From Candidatus Peribacteraceae bacterium (GTDB taxonomy: Bacteria; Patescibacteriota; Gracilibacteria; Peribacterales; Peribacteraceae), in contig JABFSS010000009.1 in NCBI GenBank assembly GCA_013140485.1, positions 1-12,458 of the forward strand: 12,458 nt of DNA, given 5' to 3'. Of this stretch, positions 6,906 to 12,458 are shown one piece after another. The notes under the pieces are model-generated. The model saw only the letters and a program-made list of their open reading frames with translations. It searched no databases and was not told where the DNA came from. The translations under genes and the position numbers were made by a program. Position 1 is the first letter of the stretch. Every line of letters starts with the position of its first letter.

Positions 6906-9590
6906 GTGGTAGCTCTCGTCCGCCTCCTCTTCGTGCCCGCCCTCCTCCTCGCTGTCGAGGTGGTCAGCCGGTTCCTCGGCTCGGATTTTCTGGCGTGGCT
7001 GTGGAGTTGGTACATTCAACATCCGTTTACGAATCTGCTTCTCTTCGGGCTGTATTGGCAGATCTGGAAACTTCTGATCACGGACATGCGGTTTTACTAC
7101 GCATGGTGGAAAGCGAAGTCGCTCGTGTCGATGAAGGTGATGCTCCCGCGCAGCGACAGCAAGATCGACCAGGAGAAACGGACGGAGAAGGACTTCAAAG
7201 AAAAGATCGCAGTGATGGAGCAGCTCTACCGCGCGCTGTGGGAAGTGAAAAGCCTGAGCTTCTGGCAGTTCATTCACTTCTGGATTTTCCGGTACGCGAC
7301 GATCAGTTTCGAGATGTACATCGAGAAGGGCGAGCTGACCTTTTACGTCATCACGCAGCCGAGCCTCATTTCCATCGTCGAGAAGCAGATTACGGCGTTC
7401 TACTCCGACGCCGAAGTCACGCTGCAGCAGACGCCGGACATCTGGCCGAAGGGCAGCAAGCTGATCGCCTACAACATGCGGACGCGCAAGAATTTCGCCT
7501 TTCCGATTCGCTACTACGAAGAAATGCAGGACGATCCGCTCAACGATATCGCGAACGTCCTGAGTAAGCTGGAGCCCGACGAAGAAGCGTGCATTCAACT
7601 GGTGATCACGCCGGTGTTCACCGAGGCCTGGAGCAAGAAGGTCAAGCGCTACGCGAGTCTCAAGTTCAAAGGAAAGGACGACAGCTGGGTCTCGCGCATT
7701 CCGATTCTTTCCACATTCATCCGCGTGCTCGGAGGAGTCGCGACGGGGGCGCAGGGCGAAACGTTTGCGCCGGGAGCCAGCAGCGGCGACTCGTTCATTC
7801 GGATGATCCAGCCGGAGGAAGAGCTCTACAAGCGCATGGGCCAGAAGGCCGGCATGAGCGGGTTCCACGCGTCCGTCCGCATTCTCGCATCCGCGAAAAC
7901 ATGGAAGCGCGCCGATGATATTGCGAGCAACACCCAAGTCGCTTTCAACATTTTCAAAGATCTCTACGGCAACTGGTTCAGTAACCACCGGATGTTCGTC
8001 GACTTCCTGCCGCACTTCATGAATGCGCCGATCATGTACTGGCTTTGGAAGAACCGGATCAACGGGTTCATGCACCGCCGCAATCTTCTCGTCGAAAAAG
8101 AACTCGCCGGCCTCTACCACTTCCCGGACAGCCGCTATAACAAGATTCCGATCATCCAGTGGATCACGTACAAAGTGCTTCCGCCGCCGCCCAATGCGCC
8201 CAAAGAAGGCATCCTGCTCGGCATCAACCGGCACCGCGCCGTCGAGACGCCCGTTCGGTTCCTGCGCACCGACCGCACCCGCCACCAGTACATCATCGGA
8301 AAATCCGGTTGTGGAAAATCAGCGCTGCTCAGCTGGCAGACGCGCCAGGACGTCGCCGCCAACGAAGGCCTGTGCGTGGTCGACCCGCACGGGGACTTGA
8401 TCGAGGACTGTCTCGCGCACGTGCCGAAGGAGCGCGCAAAAGACATCGTGGTGTTCGACCCGTCCGATACCGAGCGCCCGATGGGCCTTAATCTTCTCGA
8501 GGCGAAAACGCCCGAGGAAAAAGACCGCGCCTCGCTCGACGCGATGGAAATCTTCATCAAGCTGTTCGGCAACGAGATCTTCGGTCCGCGCATCCAGCAT
8601 TACTTCCGCAACGGCTGTCTCACGCTCATGGACGATGAGGACGAAGGTGCCACGCTCATCGACGTGCCGCGTTTGTACGTCGACGACGAGTTCCAGCGCT
8701 ACAAAGTCAGCAAGTGCAAGAACGTGGTCGTGCGCAGCTTCTGGGAGCACGAAATCGCGAAGACCGGCGCGCGCGAAAAAGAGGAAATGATCCCGTACTT
8801 CTCGGCCAAGTTCGGTCCGTTTGTGACCAACGCCACGATGCGCAATATCATCGGGCAGCCGAAGAGCGCGTTCAACATCCGCGAGATCATGGACAACGGC
8901 AAAGTTCTTCTCGTCAACCTGAGCAAAGGAAAAATCGGCGACGTGAACGCGCAGCTGCTCGGTCTGATCTTCGTGAACAAGGTGAACATGGCCGCACTCT
9001 CCCGCGCGGATACTCCGCAGAAAGACCGCCGCCGCTTCTACTTATACGTCGATGAGTTCCAGAACTTCATCACCGACGCGTTCGCCACCATCCTCTCCGA
9101 AGCGCGCAAATACGAGCTCGCTCTGATCATGGCCCATCAATACATCGGCCAGCTCGTCGGCAAAACCGCCGAGTACGACCAGGCATCGACCAAAATGCGA
9201 GACGCCGTCTTCGGTAACGTCGGCACCATCATGAGCTTCAAGATCGGCGCCGAGGATGCCGAGTACATGGCGAAAGAAATGGCGCCGGTGCTCAGCGAAC
9301 AGGACGTCATCGGCATCCCGAACTTCCACTGCTACTGCAAACTCAACGTGAACAACACCACGTCGCGCCCGTTCAGCATGGCGACGATCTATGACGAATC
9401 GAACCGCAACGAGAAACTCGCCGCGCTCATCAAGGAATACAGCCGCATGAAGTTCGGCCGCAAGCGCGTCTTCGTCGACCAGGAAATCGAAGACCGCATC
9501 GGCATTGTCCGGAATCCTTCTCCGGCTCCCGGCGCCGGCGCACCCCCTCCCACGGACTCAGGATTGTCGATGACGGGCGGGGCGGCCTAA
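6906..9590 (+). CDS. VirD4/TraG-like type IV secretion ATPase
   Basis: The 894-residue product has two N-terminal membrane helices (about 3-24 and 41-60), then a soluble region of about 400 residues, and a FtsK/HerA-type motor. The Walker A motif GKSGCGKS is at 465-472. A V-D-P-H-G-D motif typical of TraG/TraD and HerA ATPases is at 492-497, and Walker B VDEFQNF is around D716/E717, followed by SEARKYELALIMAHQY, a conserved stretch of coupling-protein ATPases. The tail is Pro/Gly/Ala-rich. Such proteins are membrane-anchored hexameric motors that pump DNA or protein substrates into a secretion channel. Start is GTG at 6906, just ahead of the first membrane helix. No relaxase, VirB4 or other channel gene is in this window, although the pilin at 2615-2962 is nearby. 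An uptake or general DNA-motor role is an alternative. Confidence 0.87.
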   Translation: MVALVRLLFVPALLLAVEVVSRFLGSDFLAWLWSWYIQHPFTNLLLFGLYWQIWKLLITDMRFYYAWWKAKSLVSMKVMLPRSDSKIDQEKRTEKDFKEKIAVMEQLYRALWEVKSLSFWQFIHFWIFRYATISFEMYIEKGELTFYVITQPSLISIVEKQITAFYSDAEVTLQQTPDIWPKGSKLIAYNMRTRKNFAFPIRYYEEMQDDPLNDIANVLSKLEPDEEACIQLVITPVFTEAWSKKVKRYASLKFKGKDDSWVSRIPILSTFIRVLGGVATGAQGETFAPGASSGDSFIRMIQPEEELYKRMGQKAGMSGFHASVRILASAKTWKRADDIASNTQVAFNIFKDLYGNWFSNHRMFVDFLPHFMNAPIMYWLWKNRINGFMHRRNLLVEKELAGLYHFPDSRYNKIPIIQWITYKVLPPPPNAPKEGILLGINRHRAVETPVRFLRTDRTRHQYIIGKSGCGKSALLSWQTRQDVAANEGLCVVDPHGDLIEDCLAHVPKERAKDIVVFDPSDTERPMGLNLLEAKTPEEKDRASLDAMEIFIKLFGNEIFGPRIQHYFRNGCLTLMDDEDEGATLIDVPRLYVDDEFQRYKVSKCKNVVVRSFWEHEIAKTGAREKEEMIPYFSAKFGPFVTNATMRNIIGQPKSAFNIREIMDNGKVLLVNLSKGKIGDVNAQLLGLIFVNKVNMAALSRADTPQKDRRRFYLYVDEFQNFITDAFATILSEARKYELALIMAHQYIGQLVGKTAEYDQASTKMRDAVFGNVGTIMSFKIGAEDAEYMAKEMAPVLSEQDVIGIPNFHCYCKLNVNNTTSRPFSMATIYDESNRNEKLAALIKEYSRMKFGRKRVFVDQEIEDRIGIVRNPSPAPGAGAPPPTDSGLSMTGGAA

Positions 9591-9609
9591 GAAAAGCAGA
9601 TTCGTGCCC

Positions 9610-9627
9610 TGTACAAAGTACATTTTT
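9610..9627 (+). promoter_or_regulatory. TGTAC-AAA-GTACA dyad followed by five T
   Basis: A perfect 13-nt dyad, TGTACAAAGTACA (9610-9622), followed by TTTTT, lies 20 bp after the ATPase stop codon. It could be a short, weak intrinsic terminator for the ATPase gene or an operator for the gene at 9703. A further GTAC occurs at 9631. The sequence alone does not decide. Confidence 0.35.
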
Positions 9628-9688
9628 GTAGTACGATAAAAATAGGTTGACTCGCGGCGTCGCAGTCAAAAAACTACCCTGTTTATTG

Positions 9689-9694
9689 AAAGGA
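9689..9694 (+). promoter_or_regulatory. Shine-Dalgarno-like site before the 9703 gene
   Basis: AAAGGA ends 8 nt before the ATG at 9703, a normal spacing. It is the one clear ribosome binding site among the genes here, which otherwise start with little or no leader. It supports the ATG at 9703 as the start. Confidence 0.55.
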
Positions 9695-9702
9695 TCGCGG
9701 AA

Positions 9703-10410
9703 ATGAACACATGCATCATGGTTTTGTGCCTGAGTCTCGGGCAACCAAACGTCACGGAAGACGAAGGCCCGATTTATTCTGGGCCGCAATTGTTTACTTC
9801 TGGGCTGGCAAAAGTGTTTGATCCCATCGCAGACAGTATTCTTTTGCGCAAGCAACGTGGTATGGACGTGGCCAAGCAGCTTCAGATGGTCCGTGAGTTG
9901 CAGGACGAATTTTCGATTCTGTATCTCAAAAAGGACGAAGAAATCGAAGCAGCCATTCCGGACTTAGTTGCAAAGTCCAAACAATTTCTCCGCAGCTTGT
10001 CGGATTTGCAACGCGAAGATCTAAAGAAAAGTTACCCACTCGAATTTTCGGACAAGTTCGAAGCCGTGCTGTCGCAGCGTGAAAAGGAAATCGAAAAAAT
10101 TAGTTCGCTCAACGGCAAGGGGCGCCAGAAGCTCGTCGGTCTCTTTCGTAACGTCAATCATGTCCATGTTGTATCGATGCTCGATGAGCTGCAGTTGGGA
10201 CAGGAATACTCCCAAAAAATAAGATCTGAGCTGAAAACATCCAGTCAAACCTTTGAAGGGGCCCGTTGGGGGATGATAGTAATTTTTCTCCTCTTGATAG
10301 CATTCTTAATTGTAATGCTATTCAGGGCCCCAGGTCGAGCAGAGAAACTGTTTTGTTTGGTTTTGATTCTCGGTCTTGTCGTAGCTGCAGCGTTTTTCAT
10401 CGCGATCTGA
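9703..10410 (+). CDS. Unrecognised coiled-coil protein with two C-terminal membrane helices
   Basis: The family of this 235-residue protein is not recognised. A short hydrophobic N-terminus (1-13) is followed by a long, charged, mostly helical region (about 45-185) rich in Lys, Glu, Gln, Leu and Arg that could form coiled coils. Two membrane helices (about 189-207 and 216-235) follow, joined by a short basic loop, and the protein ends right after the second. It is therefore probably anchored in the membrane by its C-terminus, with the helical part in the cytoplasm or on the outer face. It is more AT-rich than the core genes on either side and, unlike them, has a Shine-Dalgarno-like site. A perfect 9-bp hairpin follows its stop. 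The context suggests an accessory gene; no function is proposed. Confidence 0.7.
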   Translation: MNTCIMVLCLSLGQPNVTEDEGPIYSGPQLFTSGLAKVFDPIADSILLRKQRGMDVAKQLQMVRELQDEFSILYLKKDEEIEAAIPDLVAKSKQFLRSLSDLQREDLKKSYPLEFSDKFEAVLSQREKEIEKISSLNGKGRQKLVGLFRNVNHVHVVSMLDELQLGQEYSQKIRSELKTSSQTFEGARWGMIVIFLLLIAFLIVMLFRAPGRAEKLFCLVLILGLVVAAAFFIAI

Positions 10411-10435
10411 ACGACGCCAAAATGAGTTGACCGAT

Positions 10436-10458
10436 CCGGGTGCCTTTAGGGCACCCGG
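10436..10458 (+). terminator. Perfect GC-rich hairpin after the 9703 gene
   Basis: CCGGGTGCC (10436-10444) and GGCACCCGG (10450-10458) form a perfect 9-bp stem with loop TTTAG, 25 bp after the stop codon. No T run follows, so it is either a non-canonical terminator or an RNA-stabilising hairpin. Confidence 0.6.
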
Positions 10459-10468
10459 CTTCGTGATG

Positions 10469-10511
10469 AAAACGCTTATGCAGTCAATCTTTTGATCAAA
10501 AGCGGTTTTTT
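10469..10511 (+). terminator. Possible second terminator with a T run
   Basis: AAAACGCTT (10469-10477) can pair with AAGCGGTTTT further on (one bulge), and inside it lies the perfect palindrome CTTTTGATCAAAAG (10489-10502). A run of six T is at 10506-10511. It may complete termination begun at the upstream GC-rich hairpin. Confidence 0.4.
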
Positions 10512-10563
10512 GTTGACTTGTTCTCGCAGATTCCCAAAATGCCGCTACCCTATGGGATCTGCA

Positions 10564-10911
10564 ATGAATACAGTGCAGGCCGAAATAAAAAAAGCCGAGT
10601 CTCCAACATACTTGGCGGACTCTCGAATTCAAATTCTTCACGCCGAAGTGCAGCGTTTAGCGAAGGTTCGTTCAGAAATACGGAAGGGGATATTGTGGTT
10701 ACAAAGACAACTAAATCATATGGATAGAATAATTGTGAACTCTGGCTCGGAACACACTTCTGACCGACGCCTTTTTGAAGCCAAACTGCAAGAATATACG
10801 GGGTTTCTTGACCGTTGTGAACAGAGTATCAGTCGCGTCTATATGCTTCTTGTGCAAGAAAAGCTCGGTTCTGAGACAAAGGAATTTCATCCCGCAGGTG
10901 TGCTATCCTGA
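10564..10911 (+). CDS. Unrecognised small helical protein
   Basis: A 115-residue protein of unrecognised family, predicted mostly helical, with heptad-like spacing of Leu, Ile and Val in a Lys/Arg/Glu-rich background, so probably a soluble coiled coil. There is no signal peptide or membrane helix. The ATG at 10564 is preferred: an upstream TTG (10492) lies inside the terminator-like palindrome, and an in-frame ATG at 10552 directly abuts a TACCCT -10-like hexamer (10546-10551), so it could hardly be on the transcript. Its stop overlaps the old ybaB promoter box, ending 6 bp before the first ybaB start codon. The gene is AT-richer than the core genes, like the 9703 gene. It could be a partner of that gene, but nothing in the sequence proves it. 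Confidence 0.55.
   Translation: MNTVQAEIKKAESPTYLADSRIQILHAEVQRLAKVRSEIRKGILWLQRQLNHMDRIIVNSGSEHTSDRRLFEAKLQEYTGFLDRCEQSISRVYMLLVQEKLGSETKEFHPAGVLS
10901..10909 (+). promoter_or_regulatory. Probable original ybaB promoter, now in front of a truncated copy
   Basis: TGCTATCCT is an extended -10 element ending 8 nt before the first ybaB ATG at 10918. It now drives only a short broken reading frame, because the intact ybaB lies 667 bp downstream with its own promoter. Confidence 0.5.
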
Positions 10912-10917
10912 GAAAGT

Positions 10918-10974
10918 ATGATCTCCTTCAAGCAAGCCAAAGACATGTTCAAGATGCAGCGCGATGCGAAGCGA
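10918..10974 (+). repeat. Left direct repeat (ybaB codons 1-19)
   Basis: This 57-bp segment matches 11585-11641 at 54 of 57 positions. The two copies flank the unknown minus-strand gene, an att-like or duplication-like arrangement. Upstream of the ATG the two copies share only a single T. Confidence 0.85.
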
Positions 10975-11067
10975 ATTGCGGGCAGGCCTCCTGACCCTCA
11001 GAATTATTTGAGATTTGGAAAACCGATTCTGGCTAGAAAGTCTGGCTCAATGAAGTCCTCGATCTGA
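10918..11067 (+). pseudogene. ybaB: Truncated 5' copy of ybaB
   Basis: The first 19 codons encode exactly the same residues as intact ybaB (from MISFKQAK to QRDAKR). After codon 19 similarity stops abruptly and the frame runs through unrelated sequence to a TGA at 11065-11067, giving 49 residues in all. Nucleotide identity to the intact copy holds for 56 bp with two differences, and a third falls at the last shared codon; all three are at third codon positions. It lacks nearly all of the YbaB fold, so it should not be functional. It is best read as the displaced original 5' end after an insertion. Confidence 0.8.
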
Positions 11068-11546
11068 TACCGGTCTGCCCGATCAAGATCCCAGTGCCTT
11101 TCAACGCCTTCTTCAGCTGCAATTTCGACTAATTGATTCAATAATCCATGGACGCGCCAGGAACCAAGTTTTCGAATGGAATCGATAGTTGAAGTCACCG
11201 AGGCGCACAAGATGCTGAGCAGAATTCTCCGTCGTACATCCACTACATCAGCTCCCACCTCTTCTGCAGAAAGACCTTCGCTAATACGTGAATCACTTAA
11301 GATTTCTTGCAGGGGAATTTCCCGCAGGGGAACGTCCTTATATTCTGTTCCTATTTTGCGTAACAAACGATCACCTGCTTTGTCCGTTGGATCCCACTCC
11401 TGCGCGAGTGTTCCTGCTACCATATCTTGCCACGTCCTAATTTTCTTTGGCACCTGATACGGACACATGCCCAAGTAAGAGTGCATTGCTTGATCAAAAT
11501 CCACAGGAAGGCTCACGGCATAGTCAATGAATTTTTGTTTGTCCAT
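11004..11546 (-). CDS. Unrecognised protein carried between the ybaB direct repeats
   Basis: The family of this 180-residue protein is not recognised. It is probably soluble and largely helical: there is no signal peptide, and the most hydrophobic stretch, near 109-120, is too short and polar for a membrane anchor. It is rich in acidic residues and has several aromatic and Asp/Glu pairs towards the C-terminus, but I see no catalytic motif and no integrase, transposase or nuclease signature. The ATG at 11546 is preceded on its own strand by TACAAT 8 nt upstream. It points away from intact ybaB and shares a 38-bp divergent promoter region with it. Base composition is AT-richer than ybaB or mltG. 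It is the only gene in the inserted segment, so it is the cargo of whatever event duplicated the ybaB start. Confidence 0.65.
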   Translation of the reverse strand: MDKQKFIDYAVSLPVDFDQAMHSYLGMCPYQVPKKIRTWQDMVAGTLAQEWDPTDKAGDRLLRKIGTEYKDVPLREIPLQEILSDSRISEGLSAEEVGADVVDVRRRILLSILCASVTSTIDSIRKLGSWRVHGLLNQLVEIAAEEGVERHWDLDRADRYQIEDFIEPDFLARIGFPNLK

Positions 11547-11554
11547 TAGTCTAT

Positions 11555-11560
11555 ATTGTA
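11555..11560 (-). promoter_or_regulatory. -10 box of the inserted minus-strand gene
   Basis: On the minus strand TACAAT lies 8 nt upstream of the ATG at 11546. It is back to back with the new ybaB promoter in a 38-bp intergenic gap. Confidence 0.45.
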
Positions 11561-11569
11561 CAGTATTCC

Positions 11570-11578
11570 TGTTATTAT
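11570..11578 (+). promoter_or_regulatory. Extended -10 box of intact ybaB (leaderless)
   Basis: TGTTATTAT, an extended -10 element, ends exactly 6 nt before the ATG at 11585, so the transcript would begin at the start codon. It has no similarity to the sequence in front of the truncated copy, so the intact gene now uses a different promoter. Confidence 0.6.
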
Positions 11579-11584
11579 CTCTAT

Positions 11585-11641
11585 ATGATCTCCTTCAAAC
11601 AAGCCAAAGACATGTTCAAGATGCAGCGCGATGCCAAGCGC
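11585..11641 (+). repeat. Right direct repeat (ybaB codons 1-19)
   Basis: Partner of the left repeat at 10918-10974, with a repeat period of 667 bp. It is the 5' end of the intact gene. Confidence 0.85.
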
Positions 11642-11875
11642 GTCAAAAAAGAACTGAAGAATATTCATGTCGAAGCCGAAGCTCAGGGCGTCAAAGTGAT
11701 CGTGGCCGCAGACCAGGAAATCGTCGGCATCGAGATCGCGCCGGACGTTCCGCATGACCAGATCGGACCGCGTCTTAAAGATGCGCTCAACCGCGCGATG
11801 AAGAAGGTGCAGGTGATCAGTGCCGAGAAGATGCAGCCGATTATGGAGGGAATGGGGATGGGGACGGGACAATAG
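11585..11875 (+). CDS. ybaB: YbaB/EbfC nucleoid-associated protein
   Basis: A 96-residue protein matching the short YbaB/EbfC family in length and pattern: an N-terminal helix rich in Met, Lys and Gln (1-22), a beta region around VEAEAQGVKVIVAADQEIVGIEIAP (about 28-53), and a C-terminal helix with LKDALNRAMKKVQ (about 63-76). YbaB dimers bind DNA and are often encoded with dnaX or recR, neither of which is present here. The ATG at 11585 follows a -10 box by 6 nt, with no Shine-Dalgarno sequence. It is intact and GC-rich, but its first 19 codons are duplicated upstream, so its native promoter seems to have been replaced. The family call is firm; the DNA target is not known from sequence. Confidence 0.92.
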   Translation: MISFKQAKDMFKMQRDAKRVKKELKNIHVEAEAQGVKVIVAADQEIVGIEIAPDVPHDQIGPRLKDALNRAMKKVQVISAEKMQPIMEGMGMGTGQ

Positions 11876-11957
11876 TGAAAAATGAATAGTGAAAAGTGAA
11901 AAATGACACACATCTTGAAATAACTTTTCACTTTTCACTTTTAACTTTTCATTTACT
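11874..11957. repeat. Inverted array of AGTGAAA-type 7-nt units
   Basis: The left arm (about 11874-11905) is built of heptamers AGTGAAA and AATGAAT. The right arm (about 11922-11957) is their inverted counterpart, made of TTTTCACTT and TTTTAACTT steps. The two arms can pair imperfectly around a 16-nt spacer. The array begins inside the ybaB stop codon and runs into the mltG -10 box. Confidence 0.75.
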
Positions 11958-11962
11958 ATCAT
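11954..11962 (+). promoter_or_regulatory. -10 box of mltG
   Basis: Overlapping hexamers TACTAT (11954-11959) and TATCAT (11957-11962) lie 7 and 4 nt before the GTG at 11967. The first fits the leaderless spacing used elsewhere in the window. Confidence 0.5.
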
Positions 11963-11966
11963 TGCT

Positions 11967-12458
11967 GTGAAGAAAGTCATTCTCCTCCCGGCAATCCTCC
12001 TCGTCAGCGCTATCGCGTGGTATCAGTTCTCGCTCCGTCCCTTGGATTCTTCAGATGACGCCCGCCGTCCCATCACCGTCCAGTCCGGTCTCTCCGTGCG
12101 CGATATCGGCGCGCTGTTGGAATTGAAGGAGATCATCCGGTCGGGCCAGGCGTTTGCGCTCTACGCGCGCATGCACGGAGTCACGGCATCGCTGCAGGCA
12201 GGGGACTTCCTGTTGCGGCGGTCGCAGAGCGTGCCGGAGATTATCGATGCGCTGCGCAGCGGAAAGTCAGAAGAAGTCAGCGTGACGATTCCCGAAGGGT
12301 TCACCGTGACGGATATGGATGCATTGCTCGCCAAGAAGGGATTGATCGAAGCGGGAGCGTTCACTTTGTGCGCTCAGGATTGCGATCTGTCCGCATATGA
12401 TTTCCTTCCGTCAGGAGCAGGGCGGGCGAAGAGGGGAGGGCGCGTCGAGGGCTATCTC
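11967..12458 (+). CDS. mltG: MltG (YceG-like) endolytic murein transglycosylase, 5' part
   Basis: The 164 codons present run open to the right edge. Seen in order: a GTG start; a membrane anchor (MKK, then hydrophobic 4-19); the extracytoplasmic LysM-like region with ITVQSGLSVRDIGALLELKEIIRS and AGDFLLRRSQSVPEIIDALRSG; then VTIPEGFTV, a hallmark of MltG; and at the very end EGYL, the start of the motif that carries the presumed catalytic glutamate. MltG cuts nascent glycan strands at the outer face of the cytoplasmic membrane and sets strand length. It has its own -10 box inside the edge of the heptamer array, and no Shine-Dalgarno sequence. An unusual Cys pair (CAQDC) near residues 138-142 and a basic Ala-Lys-Arg-Gly-Gly-Arg stretch precede EGYL. 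The family call is strong although the gene is incomplete. Confidence 0.9.
   Translation, partial: MKKVILLPAILLVSAIAWYQFSLRPLDSSDDARRPITVQSGLSVRDIGALLELKEIIRSGQAFALYARMHGVTASLQAGDFLLRRSQSVPEIIDALRSGKSEEVSVTIPEGFTVTDMDALLAKKGLIEAGAFTLCAQDCDLSAYDFLPSGAGRAKRGGRVEGYL

Noticed and set aside
6888..8285. Minus-strand open frame of 465 codons
   Set aside because: It is antisense to the VirD4-like ATPase, shows no domain pattern, and is rich in Arg, Glu, Val and His as expected from a GC-rich shadow frame.
9591..9702. tRNA gene as an integration site next to the AT-rich stretch
   Set aside because: I could not find cloverleaf-like pairing or a T-loop (GTTCNANNC) sequence in this gap; no tRNA or rRNA was recognised elsewhere in the window either.
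10974..11584. Insertion sequence or transposon
   Set aside because: No transposase, no terminal inverted repeats and no recombinase motif were seen; the flanking direct repeat of 57 bp is far too long for a target-site duplication.
11874..11957. CRISPR array
   Set aside because: The units are 7 nt long, inverted across a centre, and without spacers of constant length. The nonamer array at 3016-3080 fails for the same reason.

Overview
The window looks like a chromosomal piece of a Patescibacteria (Candidate Phyla Radiation) bacterium. The reasons are a small two-helix type IV secretion pilin of the kind common in that group, paired with a PKD-type surface protein, a VirD4/TraG-like ATPase, short intergenic gaps, and start codons that mostly lack Shine-Dalgarno sequences and sit just behind a -10 box. 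TGA is used as a stop, so the glycine-TGA code of Gracilibacteria/Absconditabacteria does not apply. Peribacteria is a guess only. Most of the window is GC-rich; roughly 9600-11580 is visibly more AT-rich.

Layout. Positions 1-2962 (minus strand): a T4SS-type pilin and, in TGATG overlap with it, a large PKD-domain membrane protein with a very long proline-rich tail that runs off the left edge. Positions 3016-3080: an inverted array of 9-nt units between divergent genes. Positions 3117-4109: an M24 Xaa-Pro peptidase. Positions 4246-6741: two secreted cell-wall proteins, one with a 3D-type barrel plus three peptidoglycan-binding domains, the other with an SLH-like segment plus an RlpA barrel. 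Positions 6745-6814: two hairpins whose loops are exact complements. Positions 6906-9590: a VirD4/TraG-like ATPase. Positions 9600-10911: an AT-richer stretch with two unrecognised genes. Positions 10918-11640: the start of ybaB occurs twice, 667 bp apart, with an unknown minus-strand gene between the copies. Then come intact ybaB, an inverted array of 7-nt units, and the start of mltG, cut by the right edge.

How the genes may work together. The pilin, PKD protein and ATPase suggest an envelope-spanning type IV secretion or DNA-uptake machine. The 3D protein, the RlpA-like protein and MltG all concern peptidoglycan, which such a machine must cross, although general cell-wall turnover is an equally good reading for them. 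YbaB is a nucleoid protein. The most unusual feature is the insertion at ybaB: a duplicated 5' end that starts at the start codon, differs only at third codon positions, and supplies a new promoter to the intact gene. The second theme is a consistent leaderless-type promoter geometry across the core genes, and the third is the set of three different inverted-repeat structures in the intergenic gaps.
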